Of a stretch of DNA of 54,000 nt, positions 1-11,074 are shown piece after piece. Each line of letters starts with the position of its first letter. Position 1 is the first letter of the stretch. The notes beneath the pieces are model-generated. The model searched no databases. It was not told the origin of the DNA and saw only the letters and a program-made list of their open reading frames with translations. The DNA comes from Cristatella mucedo (taxonomy: Eukaryota > Bryozoa > Phylactolaemata > Cristatellidae): NCBI GenBank assembly GCA_009760855.2, contig WPIO01000157.1, positions 641,001 to 695,000 of the forward strand, in the 5' to 3' direction. The position numbers and the translations under genes were made by a program.

Positions 1-44
1 CGATTTCAGCAAGGCGATTAGATAACGGTCAACGCTTTTCTCTA

Positions 45-225
45 CGCACGCACACTACTGAGGTAAGGTGCTCACTCGTCACAACCAAGGAAGTGGGTTC
101 GAATCCTGCAGTAGACGATCCTTTATTGCCAACTGCAAGTGGTGGTGATAGCTGTGAAGACTTTTCTACTGCTATACGAATGAGGCTGCTAAATCAGCTA
201 ATATTTATTTTCTTTTTTATTTAGC
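45..225 (+). mobile_element. SINE-A copy (tRNA-derived SINE)
   Basis: An A-box-like stretch (GAGGTAAGGTGCTCACTCG) is followed about 35 bp later by a near-perfect RNA polymerase III B box (GGTTCGAATCC near 98-108). After that comes a body shared with the copies at 20660 and 53620: GATCCTTTATTGCC, then AGTGGTGGTGATAGC, then a tail ending AAATCAGCTAATAT. The tRNA-like head plus unrelated body is the usual build of a tRNA-derived SINE. The start could be a few bases either side, and the copy is probably nearly full length. Confidence 0.75.
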
Positions 226-439
226 CACGATCAGTTTCCAGGCACGTTTTTGCCTGCGTTTGCAGGCTAAGCTTTTGCCTGCTTAAGAGTACGTCAGAGG
301 TTGCAGCTTTGAAGGCAAACACAGAACCATCCTTGACAAGATCGAAGGCACAACTGCCTGTATCTATAGCTCAAAAAGACTAAGTGCCACGTTAAGCTGG
401 AATAATCTTTTGTGAGGCATCAAAGCCTGAGCGGAATTC

Positions 440-640
440 GGTGCATCACATACGACAGCCGACGAACGTCAGCTTATGCAACAAAGAGAAAGTCAGAACC
501 ATAGCCAAGTCGATAGGAAGCAAGTAGCATTGGAGTGCATAGCAGCACAGGACGGCTGGATAGGATGTTCTGGAGTTGGCAGAAGGATAGACGTCGGTGA
601 GTAAGAATTGTGAAAATGACTTTTGCAGCTTAGGATCCAC
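440..640 (-). mobile_element. LINE-B fragment (3' region)
   Basis: Read on the minus strand this stretch aligns with the better LINE-B copy at 46870-47075. Shared blocks include GCAACAAAGAGAAAGT, the GTTGGCAGAAGGATAGACGTCG block and TAAGAATTGTG. The encoded minus-strand peptide ends LTFSLLHKLTFVG, matching PTFSLLRETKSVG in the other copy. It is 5'-truncated and has no intact reading frame. Confidence 0.65.
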
Positions 641-3412
641 ACTAACACACCAAATATTCTATTTAGTGAAAGAATGGGGAGAGATAAGCCGAGAACACGA
701 GAAGCCCGAAGTCGACGACTGTGGTTTAGCTTCTTGGGCGTGGAGCAGGCAAGCTGAGGCAGGCTCTGCGGGTCAAGTCTGCTCTCTCCATTTCCTGAGT
801 TATGCCAATTAATTAGATTAAAACATGGATATTTTAAAAATATTTTATATGTGATCATATTACACTGTCGAGCTGCCCATCAACAGGATTCGGTGGCAGA
901 AGCCGGGTACCTGTTTGCTAATGGCGGCTGCTACCCGGATGAGAAGCCCGGATAACCGTAATGATAAGTCTGTTGACCAACCGGAGCTGTCGAAGCTTCT
1001 TAGGCACAGAAACCGCTAGGCTGAATTTCTCGGATTAAAAACATCACCTAGCGACCATGGTCAAAAGCTGCTGTAGAGGCTTGCTGGTTGTTGGCAGCCC
1101 TTCAAGGATACTGAGGTACGAGGCCTAGAAAAGAGGGAGAAGGCAGGAAGGGCCACTAAGATCCTTAGGTCAACCACTGCAGTAAGTGCTCCTTAATCTT
1201 GGAGAGGGTTCGAAAATGACGATTAGACGAGGAGGCAATCTCCCGAATCAAGCTTTTAAATGACAAGCAGTCGTCATTAAGGGCACATAATTAGACTGCC
1301 ACCCAATCTGGCACAACTCTCAGCATGCTAAACCAGAGCTTGAAAGACAAGGCAGCATTTGGCTATTATAGGCAAGTGCAAAAGATAGGATCACACAACC
1401 TTTTAATCGATTACGAGAAGTCCAGGTGTATTCATAGCATCGAGAATCTAGCTATTTTAAGCATCATGAGCATGATAATTGCCATGGTCGCTGGCTATGA
1501 CTCGAGAGGGGACAAGCAGAATATTGCCATACCTGGGCAAACCCTCCAACCTTCATTAAACATAATTCTTATAGGTCTGGAATCGAGTAAAAGAACTGGC
1601 AAGTGCCACGGTAGCCAAGGGGCCACCTACGTATTGCTGTGTAGAAAAGATGGAAGACGGAGGATCACTGAAGCATACCATTATATCATTATGGATGTTT
1701 TTTGCTCCCTCTTACACGATTGTTTGGTTTTTAGATTATATAATTGAAACCACTTTTTGATAACGAGTTTCATTTTACAAACCAAAATACGTTTTCTGAA
1801 GGGCTGCCTGCTTTCTGTCAGAGCTGCTCACATGTAGGTCGAAGCACTCATACATAACCTTGAGAGATAAGACTCCAAGCTAGTCCCGAAGGCCCGAAAA
1901 GAGATTGCCGTCACACGCTCGCTAAGAAATGTGTCAAGACCACAATAGCTGAATAGGCAGAAGAACCACCTTCCACCTGCTTGAGATGGCAAACCAGAAT
2001 AGCTAATGTGTTAGTCCATAAATTTCGTGGACAGCTAAGCAAATGGGGACCTGACACTCGCGCAAGTTTTATGCAAGTTTAACCAATCATACAAAGTGTC
2101 TAATTGAAATCGATGCTCAAGGGGCAGCCAGAGAGAACATTCTCGAGCAACAACAAGGTGACAGATTCGAACTGGCAGGCTTTGTCGACAAATCTGTCTG
2201 CCGTATTCAAAAAGGTGTGCTGAGGCTTTTAACGATTTCTTGGAGGACCTGCTAGAGGACAGAAATTGAAGAATCACGTCTTTCAATAACAATTATGATG
2301 CAACACTTAAATAGAGAACTAGAACGCGAGAGAACACTGGATCCCTTTCTAGGCATTTTACATATTGCAGAAAAGAATCATATCAGCTGGTATCTGCACC
2401 CACAGCAATGACACTTCGAATAATGCACACTATAATCAGGCATGGCAATAGAAGGAGAGGAGAGAAAAGAGAGACAGGTAGGTAGGTAGGCGTGTCATAG
2501 CAATTTTCGGATGACCCCCCCCCCATGCAACCGAGAGAGCCACTGAACGCGTCTCGGGCAGCTTGTGCTTCTTCCAGGGGGACCACCGGTGTCAGCAGGC
2601 AAAGGGATCACACAGAGCAAAGGCCTGACGAAGCTCTGAAAGCCGTGAGCACATTTCAGTCAGTGTATGGCAGATGCACCATTAATATGGTAAGCCAACA
2701 AGCTTGGTAAATCTATGGAATGAGAGCCGTATAAGTGTATGAAACAGCTTTTTGAGAAGTCACCCACTAAAACAGGTAACTTTCACACAAAGTCCCGATT
2801 ACCAATCTAAGCGCATTACTAGGTCAACATGAAACACCACTGATTTTATTTAATTTTCATGCAGCATCATTGTCTTCGGTATAAACTGACATCTGCTCTG
2901 AGGTACAGCTTTCTCCACGGTCAAGCAGCTAAGCATTCAAACATGACCATCAATACAACTATGATTAGCACCAGCCAATGATACATGATGGCAGTGCTCC
3001 GAGCAAAGGGCTACCACGTAGTCCTAGGGCAACACCTTGCACACACAAGCCAAAAGTGATAAATCAAATTTTACCAAATAATGAATAGCAAGCAATAAAT
3101 CTGGCTAAGATGTCACTGATGAAAACTGAGGCCGGCAAATGCCGATTGCCTACCCCACATTTAACCAGTAGGTGAATTAATGTCTCCAGGGCATTATTTC
3201 TACTGCTACTTGCAGGCAAGCAGGTCTTCATAATCGTGGCGTGAATATTTTGTAATTACGGCCTATCACTTTTAGCATTTAGAAGTATCAGCAAGGAACC
3301 GAGCTCAGGCAAAGGAAGTAAACTTAATTGCAAGGGCAAAGAACCGAGATCTGCTTTAACATAATGGGTATTAAGCACAGTACACACAAGCTATTCAGAG
3401 AGTGATGCTTAC
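641..3412. other. Unassigned stretch, no gene recognised
   Basis: Several open frames exist, the longest 140 codons at 1325-1747 (+), but none shows a family motif, codon bias or splice context I can defend. A C-homopolymer lies near 2515-2525. The part next to 3413 would be intron if the TM9SF exon call is right. I see no convincing RNA gene. Confidence 0.5.
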
Positions 3413-3526
3413 CATGACTGGAACGACTGCATTTTTCTCAAACTCCACTGGTGCCACGCCGGGTATATAGAAGCCATTAACACCATACAAGCATCCCCGG
3501 AGCCACACAAGCACCAGTAACAACGC
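3413..3526 (-). CDS. TM9SF: TM9SF (nonaspanin) family, single internal exon with signal peptide
   Basis: Minus-strand exon of 114 bp (38 codons, phase 0 at both ends). It is bounded by a good acceptor (TTTTGTCTTTCAG, AG at 3528-3527) and a good donor (GTAAGC starting at 3412). The translation has a leucine/valine-rich hydrophobic run (LLLVLVWLRGCLYG) followed by NGFYIPGVAPVEF. FY-[LIV]-PG-[VL]-AP at the mature N-terminus just after the signal peptide is characteristic of TM9SF2/TM9SF4-type nonaspanins, which have a lumenal N-domain and nine membrane segments in the Golgi and endosomes. An in-frame TAA lies 5' of the acceptor with no intervening ATG, so the start codon must be in an upstream exon at higher coordinates, which I could not find. 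Downstream exons are not seen between 1 and 3412 and are presumably beyond the left edge. The call rests on a short motif plus splice signals. Confidence 0.72.
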
Positions 3527-3814
3527 CTGAAAGACAAAACGTTACTAGGTTGTTTATTAATATCAGAATTCTGATCGAAGCAGCATTCAACGATGACACA
3601 CTAACGTGCAGCAAGGTGGAACTCCTCCAAGAGCTGCAGCAGACAAGCAATGGAACTAAAGCATACATAACAGCAAAAATGTCAACAGAACTCCTGCCAT
3701 TCTTGTGCACGAGGCAGACCTATTTCAGCTTTTACCCTCCCCCACCAACAATACGGCACCAATGAATACAAAACCTAGTCGTTACTTGGTACTCATTTAG
3801 GTCGTGAGCTCATA

Positions 3815-3895
3815 CGAAAAAATTTAGCTGATTTATCAGCTTCATTTATATAGTGGTAGAAGAGTCTCAAAGGCTATCACCACCGACGAATACTG
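3815..3895 (-). mobile_element. SINE-A 3' fragment
   Basis: The reverse complement reads GGTGGTGATAGCCTTTGAGACTCTTCT, then a variable piece, then TAAATCAGCTAAATT. This matches the 3' half of the SINE-A copies at 1-225 and 53620-53790. The tRNA-like head is missing. Confidence 0.65.
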
Positions 3896-5084
3896 ACCAG
3901 TCAATCAGCTGCACATATGCAATGATACACACCATCGCCAATGGACCAATCTTAAAAGCCACAAGGCCTCAGGCAGCTTCAAACAGTGCAGCCCACTTTA
4001 CACACCTACTTTAGACAACTGACTATTGATTAATACCATGTCTTAGTCAGCATGAAATCGGATGCTTACAAAAACCTGCTTGTGCTGGCTGCACCCTTCA
4101 CTGTTACAAACCTAGAAAGAAATTAAGTTATCTCAGGATACTATACATTTATTATGTTATTACACACCCAACTGCATGGGTCCTGGTCTGTGGAATTCAC
4201 TCACAAAAGATATGGCTTGATCTTGTACATGAATATAACCTTGTCTGACTACCTATCCTGCATTTCTTTCTAGATTTGTGTGATCCAACCTAACTGTAAA
4301 TGCTCTGCTTTGGTTTAGACCTTTGTTTATCCACATGCCATGTTTTTGACCGACTCCACGTTCAAAGTGGCACGGTTTTGATAGTATGGGCACAAGATGC
4401 TGCAGGATAACACTTAGTTTTGACGATTGTTGAGTTCCAGCCAGCTGTACATTAAATTGACAAAGTCAACTCTCTGCAACAAGAGAAGCTAGGTTGTGAA
4501 TGGTGGTTTATCAGGAGATTTTCAGTCATAATAATGGCTCAAAGCAGGTCAAACTGCATCGAAAGTCAGCAGCCGACTAACACTTGTAACTCAGATGTTC
4601 ATGTCCAAGCAAAAGGCTGTTTCGAATCGGCTAAAACTATACCCAACTCTTCATGGGTCTTTCAGTAGCTGGCTCATCGAGACAGAGCCACTTCAAGGGA
4701 GCCAACGAACAGCCGACTAAAAGCACTACCTTGAGCATGACAACACAGCAAACAAGGTCAGATGCCAGATGTCACCGGGAGGCAGAGGGTGCCAGAAGTT
4801 AAGTGTGATTCGGTCCATCTCCACTCATTAACCAACCAGGTTGTATCTGAACAGCAATGATCCAGTTCTACTAACTGCAGAACTTGAAAAGTAAGTGATT
4901 CGATGCCAGATTTGGCATGCAAGCTGGACTCGGCTGCAACAACATTGACTACCTTCTGACTCACATGATTTTTATCCGGGTTATAACATGATAATCCCTT
5001 TTCGTGTTGGTGTGCATGGGTCGTGGGGTGAGCACATTCTAGAGTAGAAGCTCTAGGCCGGTCGGCCAGCAAGAGAGAAGATAC
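3896..5084. other. Unassigned stretch, no gene recognised
   Basis: Moderately AT-rich DNA. Nothing was recognised except that its right end adjoins a LINE-B remnant. The 110-codon minus frame at 4758-5090 shows no family motif. Confidence 0.5.
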
Positions 5085-5275
5085 CGTCACTGCAGTACTT
5101 GTAGAAGCAAGCTGGGACCTGCAAGGCTAAAGCTTTCGCAGCAAACCATCCTTAGTGAAAGAAGAAGAGGATAGTAATTTATTATCACGAACGGACACGA
5201 GGAGGCTGTATTAGTTTAGCTGGATGCAAAGCCATAGCGGACCTTGCAGGTTGCTCAAGAACTTTGGCTTTAATA
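5085..5275 (-). mobile_element. LINE-B fragment (coding C-terminus remnant)
   Basis: This aligns by eye with 47045-47255. Shared blocks are GGGACCTGCAAGGCTAAAGC, TAATTTATT, TTTAGCTGGATGCAAAGCCA and GCGGACCTTGCAGG. It is diverged and frame-broken, and ends in an ATAATAATAA run. Confidence 0.6.
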
Positions 5276-5330
5276 ATAATGAAGACGTTTATAACAATAA
5301 TAATAAAACATATGCATAGCTTGGAGAACT

Positions 5331-5333
<3 letters not shown>

Positions 5334-5366
<33 letters not shown>
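5334..5366. repeat. (CT)n microsatellite
   Basis: About 16 uninterrupted CT dinucleotides. Confidence 0.95.
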
Positions 5367-5367
<1 letters not shown>

Positions 5368-5594
5368 AGCACTTTATATTAGCCATCAAAGAAGCATATC
5401 AATGCGGTTAGCTTTGTATTTGCTAATCAACCAGGAATCAGCATGGCTGCACTAGCATAGGGGAGAGATGACTGAACAGACTGAAAGCCTAAACTTGATC
5501 TATTCAGCACCAACTCACCCAGTTTATTAGTCATATTTGCAAAACCTACTAATTTTGAGTTAGGGTAGTAAGAATGATCAAACAAATATAGGTG

Positions 5595-5975
5595 TACAGC
5601 ACCTTAAGAGAACTGAATCTCTGTGTAGGCACTTTACATATGCTGGAAAGGAAGCATACCAAATTTGGTTAATAAAACATGTACAGGTTCAGTACATCAG
5701 TACAACAAAGACAATTCACATGAACTGAGCAAATGATATCAAGAACAGGTGATTTTTTTTAGCTATTAATGTATACTCACGTACGCAAGCCTGCATTTTT
5801 GCAATGGTGGGTAGCTGCAAGTAGGCAGACCTGACTGTGGAACTGATGTAGTCGAGAGTGAAAGATCACTTTAGAACATGATGCCTAGATTGCCTGCTGA
5901 CCATTGAGGAGATGCATATGTATGGTAGCTGAGCCTGTTTCGAAGGTTAGGGTTATCAATTTGTGAGTAGCACTA
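5595..5975 (-). mobile_element. LINE-A fragment
   Basis: The plus-strand text CAGCACCTTAAGAGAACTGA, then CTTTACATATGCTGGAAAGG, is the reverse complement of the LINE-A 3' hairpin region. From 5820, TAGGCAGACCTGACTGTGGA and ACATGATGCCTAGATT match the internal part of better copies such as 28375-28450. The intervening C-terminal coding block is deleted. Confidence 0.6.
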
Positions 5976-6339
5976 GTTTAGTCTTTAGCTAGTAAATTGA
6001 GTTTATATTGTCAATCAAATTTGAGAAAGTTTGCTGCCAGTCACGCGGGAGTCAGCAATACACTCCAGGACATACCTATTTTGCCCCTTGGGATAGGCCC
6101 TATTCGAATACTGTCGGGGCAACAAGCCGCTCAGGAGTGATGTCTCTTAACACAAGAAAGGAAGGGATTGCACACAATGACGAAATATTGGCAAGGCTAC
6201 GATGAGGTAATCGCTCAGAAATGGACAAGTGACAAATACACCTTTAATAATCTCGTTGCCCTTTTCCGAATCAAGCTTCGGAGACGATTGGTATGGTGTT
6301 TATTCAGTGCAAGAGAGTGTGAGATGCACACACCCTTCT

Positions 6340-6398
6340 AACCGGTTTAGTTTCTAACCGGTTCCTTTTTGATCAATCGGACGAGAAGCAAACCGGTG
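6340..6398. promoter_or_regulatory. Cluster of AACCGGTT sites (Grainyhead-type consensus)
   Basis: Two perfect palindromic AACCGGTT octamers lie at 6340-6347 and 6356-6363, 16 bp centre to centre, with a third near-match (AACCGGTG) at 6391-6398. AACCGGTT is the core consensus of Grainyhead-family factors. No gene is assigned next to it, so function is inference. Confidence 0.35.
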
Positions 6399-6529
6399 AG
6401 GCTGCAGCATGCCAAGGGCCAAGGAGAACAGCAACTTCCCGAAAGGTATTCTGCTAGTCTCTCACAAACACGGCTGGGGCAATAGGAAGATTGCTTTAGC
6501 ACTTGGAACAACAAAACTATCGTTTGCAC

Positions 6530-6660
6530 AGCACCTCAAGAGAACTGAATCTCAATCCTGGCACTTGGCTGCATGAGAAGCAATAACCTAGTTAATGAAC
6601 AGCAAGGTGTTATGCAACCAAGCATGGGAAAGCACATTTCTCCAAAAGCACATTCCCTTT
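6530..6660 (-). mobile_element. LINE-A 3' tail remnant
   Basis: GCACAGCACCTCAAGAGAACTG followed by GGCACTT and GAAGCAATAACC matches the minus-strand LINE-A hairpin and adjoining 3' UTR in a decayed form. Confidence 0.45.
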
Positions 6661-8106
6661 CGTCATATGCAATTTTCGAGCACATATACATAGAGTGTGG
6701 TTTCAGTTGAGAGGCGAGGCTTGAATCCCGAATACAATTTCTTGACGTCATTCTTGTCCATGAGCTCCACAAGCTGCTTTATGACAATTTGACAATTTTT
6801 CGATAAAAACAAAAGCAGACGTCTGCCAAGCATCGACCATTTTGAGACCAAATACTTATTATGCTCCTTACTTATTATGATCCTTCCTTGACTGACCTTT
6901 TTCAAACTATATCACATACAAACAAATCACGATTATGCAATAACCCAGAATACCCTAAGCAGCATGAACCAAGTCTCCGGCTGATTTTATCGATACAGAA
7001 GATGCACGGCGACTGGAGCAGGGCGGGTGCAAGAAAGGGCTATACAACTGATAGGACCACTAGAAAGACAGTCGACCACGTGAATGCTCGGCAGAGTGTT
7101 TAGTGCAAAGCGATTTTGTGTCTGAAGGTATAATTTTAAAATAGCTAAAATGGATAGGCCCGAAGTACCAACTCACAACAAGCAGCAATTGCCAAACACA
7201 GAGAGGCAACTAGCACGTCGATATATCATATGTCTATTGGGGTCGTTCTCAAACATCCAGTGCTCATGAAAACCAAGGTAATAGCATATTTGTTTACGAT
7301 AAGACAGCAATCGAACACAACGAACCGAGCTTACAAAGAATAGAAGTAGTGTGTACATAGGCGAGTCAGCGAAGGTGCTGCTGCCAGAAAGAGAAACAAG
7401 CAGACCTCTGTAGACATTAAACCTAACGGTTCGGATCAATAATGTGGGAAAGGGTTAACATATGTAGAGATGGACACGAGAAGCCTCAAAATGCTGCACT
7501 AGATTCGAATCATCACACATATGACCACAGCCTCGAAGAGAACAGAGGCAAAAAACCATCAGCACATAGCAGTTAGGGATGTAATCTTCAATATGGTAAT
7601 GACAACTGATGCACAATTACAATCAAGCACATTAGAACTACATCAAACGGAATAACTGTAAAGCTCGGATTCAGGCACACTTGATTAGCCGATTGGTCTA
7701 GCTGTCTCCTCCAAGGCTACAGTGGGCAAAGGTTTCGAGAGCCGGCAGAGCAACGTTCGACAACAACCGTTAACACTGGCACGTGCACTTGGCTGAAATA
7801 AAAGCTGCAGCATGCAAAGATGAGAGGTTCGAAATGGCAGCAAGGGGAACAGTAGTGAGTAATACTGAGCAAGTCAACTGGCCGAGTAAGCTTTGCCTTT
7901 CCTTGAATGCATCAGCGTGGCAACAAGACACCAACGCTGAAGACGTAAGAGCATGAATGAGATGCCGGGACGTTCAAGTGCTGCTTGAGCAGAACCTGCT
8001 AGTATTCTACAGACATAGTGGCACTCCATTACATTTATTCAAACCACTCGGCTCAGTTAAATACTGAGAGGAAGGCCGAGAGAAAGCAAGCCGAATGATG
8101 CACACT

Positions 8107-8109
<3 letters not shown>
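6661..8109. other. Unassigned stretch, no gene recognised
   Basis: Short overlapping frames on both strands (up to 88 codons at 7173-7439, minus) show no recognisable domain. No repeat family was identified. Confidence 0.5.
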
Positions 8110-8156
<47 letters not shown>

Positions 8157-8159
8157 ACG

Positions 8160-8202
<43 letters not shown>

Positions 8203-8245
8203 GACGCGTACACACACACACACACATACACACACACAAAAGACG

Positions 8246-8296
<51 letters not shown>

Positions 8297-8302
8297 GCAC
8301 AC
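8110..8302. repeat. Compound (CA)n array with repeated AAGACGCGTA interruption
   Basis: Four CA tracts are separated by three near-identical interruptions reading AAGACGCGTA (near 8154, 8201 and 8239). The recurrence of the same 10-12 bp interruption points to duplication of a larger CA+interruption unit rather than independent mutations. Adjacent 8303-8460 is purine-rich GAGA/GACA low-complexity DNA. Long frames called through it are artefacts of the repeat. Confidence 0.95.
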
Positions 8303-8689
8303 ACACTGTGAGAAAGAAATTGAGAGATAGCGAGAGGGATAGGCATAAATAGACAGAAAGACAGATAGACTGAGATAGAGAAACAGAATAAGACATCGAG
8401 TGAGAACAAACTAAGAGAGGAAAGAAAGAAGAGTGGACAAACACACAGACACACAGACAATGACAGGGTCAGTGCACAGCAACTGTAACAAAGCCGATGG
8501 ATATCTCTACTCACTTTAACACGCTAGAAAGGTATTAAAGACTGACCTTCCTCTCTAGGGAGGAGAGGGGTCCCTATATCCCCTTCAGAAGAGGGTGAGC
8601 AATTAAATTCTCGGACGAGATATCACAAATGCATGAACACGCAGGAAACCTTGAGTCGGGCACGGGGCTGCCGGCTGCTAACAATAAAA

Positions 8690-9310
8690 AAATTGTATAG
8701 CGCCATCAAACAACTTAATCTCTTTACAGGTACTTTACATACGCTGTAAAAGAACCATGATCAAATGGTTAATGGTAACATGTACAATGTCAACAAGCAT
8801 AACGTGTATAGAGGTGAACGGTGAAGTCATCATTAAAAAATGGCTAGTGATAGCATGCAGTGTCAGCACACCACAAGCACACAAAGGAAGAGTCGAAACG
8901 ACCACTAAATGTCGCGATTAAAAGTGCGGTTTGAGCTTCTTTTCAAATGTCGTCAAGTCAGGCAATGTTGTGACTTCATCAGTCTTAAGCGAGTTCCGGG
9001 CTTTGGGAGCATACGAAATAAAGACACGGTTTCCACAAGATTTGAGGATCGTACGAGGTATAGCAAAACGGTCAGAAAAGCGGTTGGTACGATGCCTAGC
9101 CAGGTGAGGGAGTAGTTCTGATAGGTAAGATGGTGCCAGAGAAAGGAAGGACCTAAAAGTGAGTGACAGAACATTGAAGTCGATGCGCTGCTTGATTTGA
9201 GGCCAGTGCAGATCAGCGAGAAGTGATGTGATGCGGCAACTGAGAAGCTCATGACAGACAAGCCTAGCTGCGGTTTTTCGCCAACTGTAAGCGCCTGATT
9301 GCACAGGCCG
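8690..9310 (-). mobile_element. LINE-A, 5'-truncated copy
   Basis: The minus-strand peptide (8918-9304) carries LHWPQIKQRIDFNVLSLTF and SYLSELLPH, then SYAPKARNSLKT. This is the C-terminal segment downstream of reverse transcriptase in L2/CR1-like non-LTR elements. The 3' end at about 8690 shows the hairpin block (TAGCGCCATCAAACAACTTA). The copy is truncated 5' at about 9310. Confidence 0.85.
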
Positions 9311-10244
9311 GATGAGGCGGTTAAGCTTTTGCCGCGAGCCTTATCAAGGAAGCAGCCGGCCTACAGCTAGACAAAGTCTCGGAGACCTCTGAGATCATAA
9401 GCTAGTGACGGGGGCACATTGCATTTTATAATGGCTACTGCCGAGACGCCTCGCTTACACAGCCGCTATGAATTTCCTGGTCCACGTTAAAGTCAACAGG
9501 GGATGCAAGTAAGGCAACATTGCGTTAGCGGGCTGCTGATCGCTGGTCCATACATTGGCATACGGCAAAGCTCTGAGCGGGAAAGAAATAAAGTAGAGGT
9601 AAAGTAAACCCACCGTCCCCATGCTGACTTGAACTAGAAACTGGTCGCGATTGCACCCGTATCATGGGTGACGCTCACGTCGACGTCGTTTGCAAAGTCG
9701 GTCCACATCCGCTTTTTGACTTATGGTTCCAACAGCATGAAACAAGTCTTAAAATGTAAAAAAATTTAATCAAATAATAAATTTCTTTAAAATAAAACCT
9801 CAAGATCCAAATATAGCACTGTGTAATCTGCGCACAACTCCAGGTCCTGGCAACCCGGCAGGTTCCGCCGGCTGCTTACCGGCATCATGCCATAGATATA
9901 TTAGCCAGTGTAGTGGATGCGCGTCTGCCCCTTTCAGGTACCGAGTTCTGAGTGTTAGCTAGGCGCTGTTAACCACGGATTGCACTCAGTGCATAGATAA
10001 TAACAATTTGTCATCATACGAAAGTGAGTGTAGTTTATTGCACTTGAAATCACGGTAAGCTGCGATAGCAAGGAGGTAATCTTGGTGAGAAGAGATAACT
10101 GGGAGGAAGACCGATGAAACCGAGCTTGGTTGTACTTATTGGCCAAGACAGAAGAAGCCAGGAGCTCACACGCAGTTTCGGTCATTTTCTCACTGTTTTT
10201 GCCCTTTTGACCAAGAGAGCTTTACTGAACTCCAGTGACCTTGG
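9311..10244. other. Unassigned stretch
   Basis: No gene or repeat family recognised. It includes an A/T-rich patch at 9755-9815. Confidence 0.5.
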
Positions 10245-10415
10245 CCGCACAAATCAGGCCCTGAGGTTTAGGTGCTCACCCCGAACCAAGGTAAAGGTGA
10301 ATGTAGTTGACGGCCGAGCTGGCGGGCTTGAGTCCCGTGGTATATGTGAAGCGCATGAATATATATGAAGCTATCTTAGGGTGATATACGAATGAATTAT
10401 ATTTTTCTATAATGA
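10245..10415 (+). mobile_element. SINE-B copy
   Basis: The A-box-like GGTTTAGGTGCTCACCC and B-box-like GGGCTTGAGTCCC are followed by the shared tail GTGGTATATGTGAAGCGC, a decayed hairpin, and ATACGAATGAATTATA. The hairpin is degenerate relative to the copy at 16590. Confidence 0.7.
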
Positions 10416-10519
10416 TTTTCAATAAATAATATATATTAATAATATAAATAATTTTCACAAATTCTTCTATAATGCAGCAGTAGGAGATCGCTGTCATGCG
10501 TCTTAATAGCAATAATAAA

Positions 10520-10573
10520 AGGCGTTTTTATAGCCCCATAAGAGAACGAAATCTCTTTCTAGGCACTTTATAT

Positions 10574-10621
<48 letters not shown>

Positions 10622-10690
10622 AAAGGAAGCACATTTTCACCCGACTTTGCAGACCAAGCCATCCTTTGTCTATCCTCCTGAGTGTATTGC
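10520..10690 (-). mobile_element. LINE-A 3' tail with internal (TA)n expansion
   Basis: TTATAGCCCCATAAGAGAAC, AAATCTCTTTCTAGGCACTT, then a (TA)n run (10563-10610) followed by GCTCGAAAGGAAGCA. The flanks match contiguous LINE-A 3' UTR, so the TA tract expanded inside the element. Confidence 0.6.
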
Positions 10691-10734
10691 AAGGTCAATC
10701 ATAGCACTATTACTGAAAAAAGTACATGAAATTG

Positions 10735-10860
10735 TCATTTGTATAGAACCCGAAGAGAAACTCTCATCCCAGGCGCCTTAGATATGCGGCAGGGCTAAGC
10801 ACACGACCTGATCGTTAAACGCAAACAATTTACCCCTGGGCCAAACCAGGACAGCAAGAC
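10735..10860 (-). mobile_element. SINE-B copy, degraded
   Basis: TTGTATAGAACCCGAAGAGA, then GGCGCCTTAGATATG, then GGCAGGGCTAAGC, and CTGGGCCAAACCAGG at the far end. This is the same order as the minus-strand SINE-B at 16235-16375, with a decayed B box. Confidence 0.5.
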
Positions 10861-10984
10861 AGATGTATAAAACAAAAATCATTAGTGAATGCGAGAAGAA
10901 ACAAGCATTCGTGAGTTTCTTCACTAAGGTCTTCACCAAGGCGGCCTACACAATTTAGCTAAAATGTTAATAACACATCTGCAT

Positions 10985-11045
10985 GGCGCCTTAAGAGATC
11001 TAGGTGTTTTTTCAAGCACCTTATGTATGTTGGAAGAAAAATATC
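10985..11045 (-). mobile_element. LINE-A 3' tail remnant
   Basis: GGCGCCTTAAGAGATCTAGG and CACCTTATGTATGTTGGAAG resemble the minus-strand hairpin and flank. Short and diverged. Confidence 0.4.
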
Positions 11046-11074
11046 TGATGATAAAGTATGGTCATAACTGGGTT

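Noticed and set aside
45-225. A true tRNA gene at the SINE-A head
   Set aside because: A and B boxes exist, but acceptor and anticodon stems do not pair and the same body follows in all copies, so it is a SINE.
1325-1747. 140-codon plus frame with methionine start
   Set aside because: No recognisable family or domain and no supporting splice or promoter context. Frames this long can arise by chance in a 54-kb window.
2035-2292. 85-codon minus frame resembling a conserved protein at first sight
   Set aside because: No family motif could be named and no splice sites flank it. It may be a decayed element.
7680-7765. Possible tRNA or SINE head (GCCGATTGGTCTAGCTG ... GGTTTCGAGAGCC)
   Set aside because: The B-box match has an extra base and no cloverleaf arms could be paired. 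No downstream SINE body follows.
8007-8444. 145-codon Cys-Val-rich minus frame
   Set aside because: It is the CA array read on the minus strand. No coding evidence.
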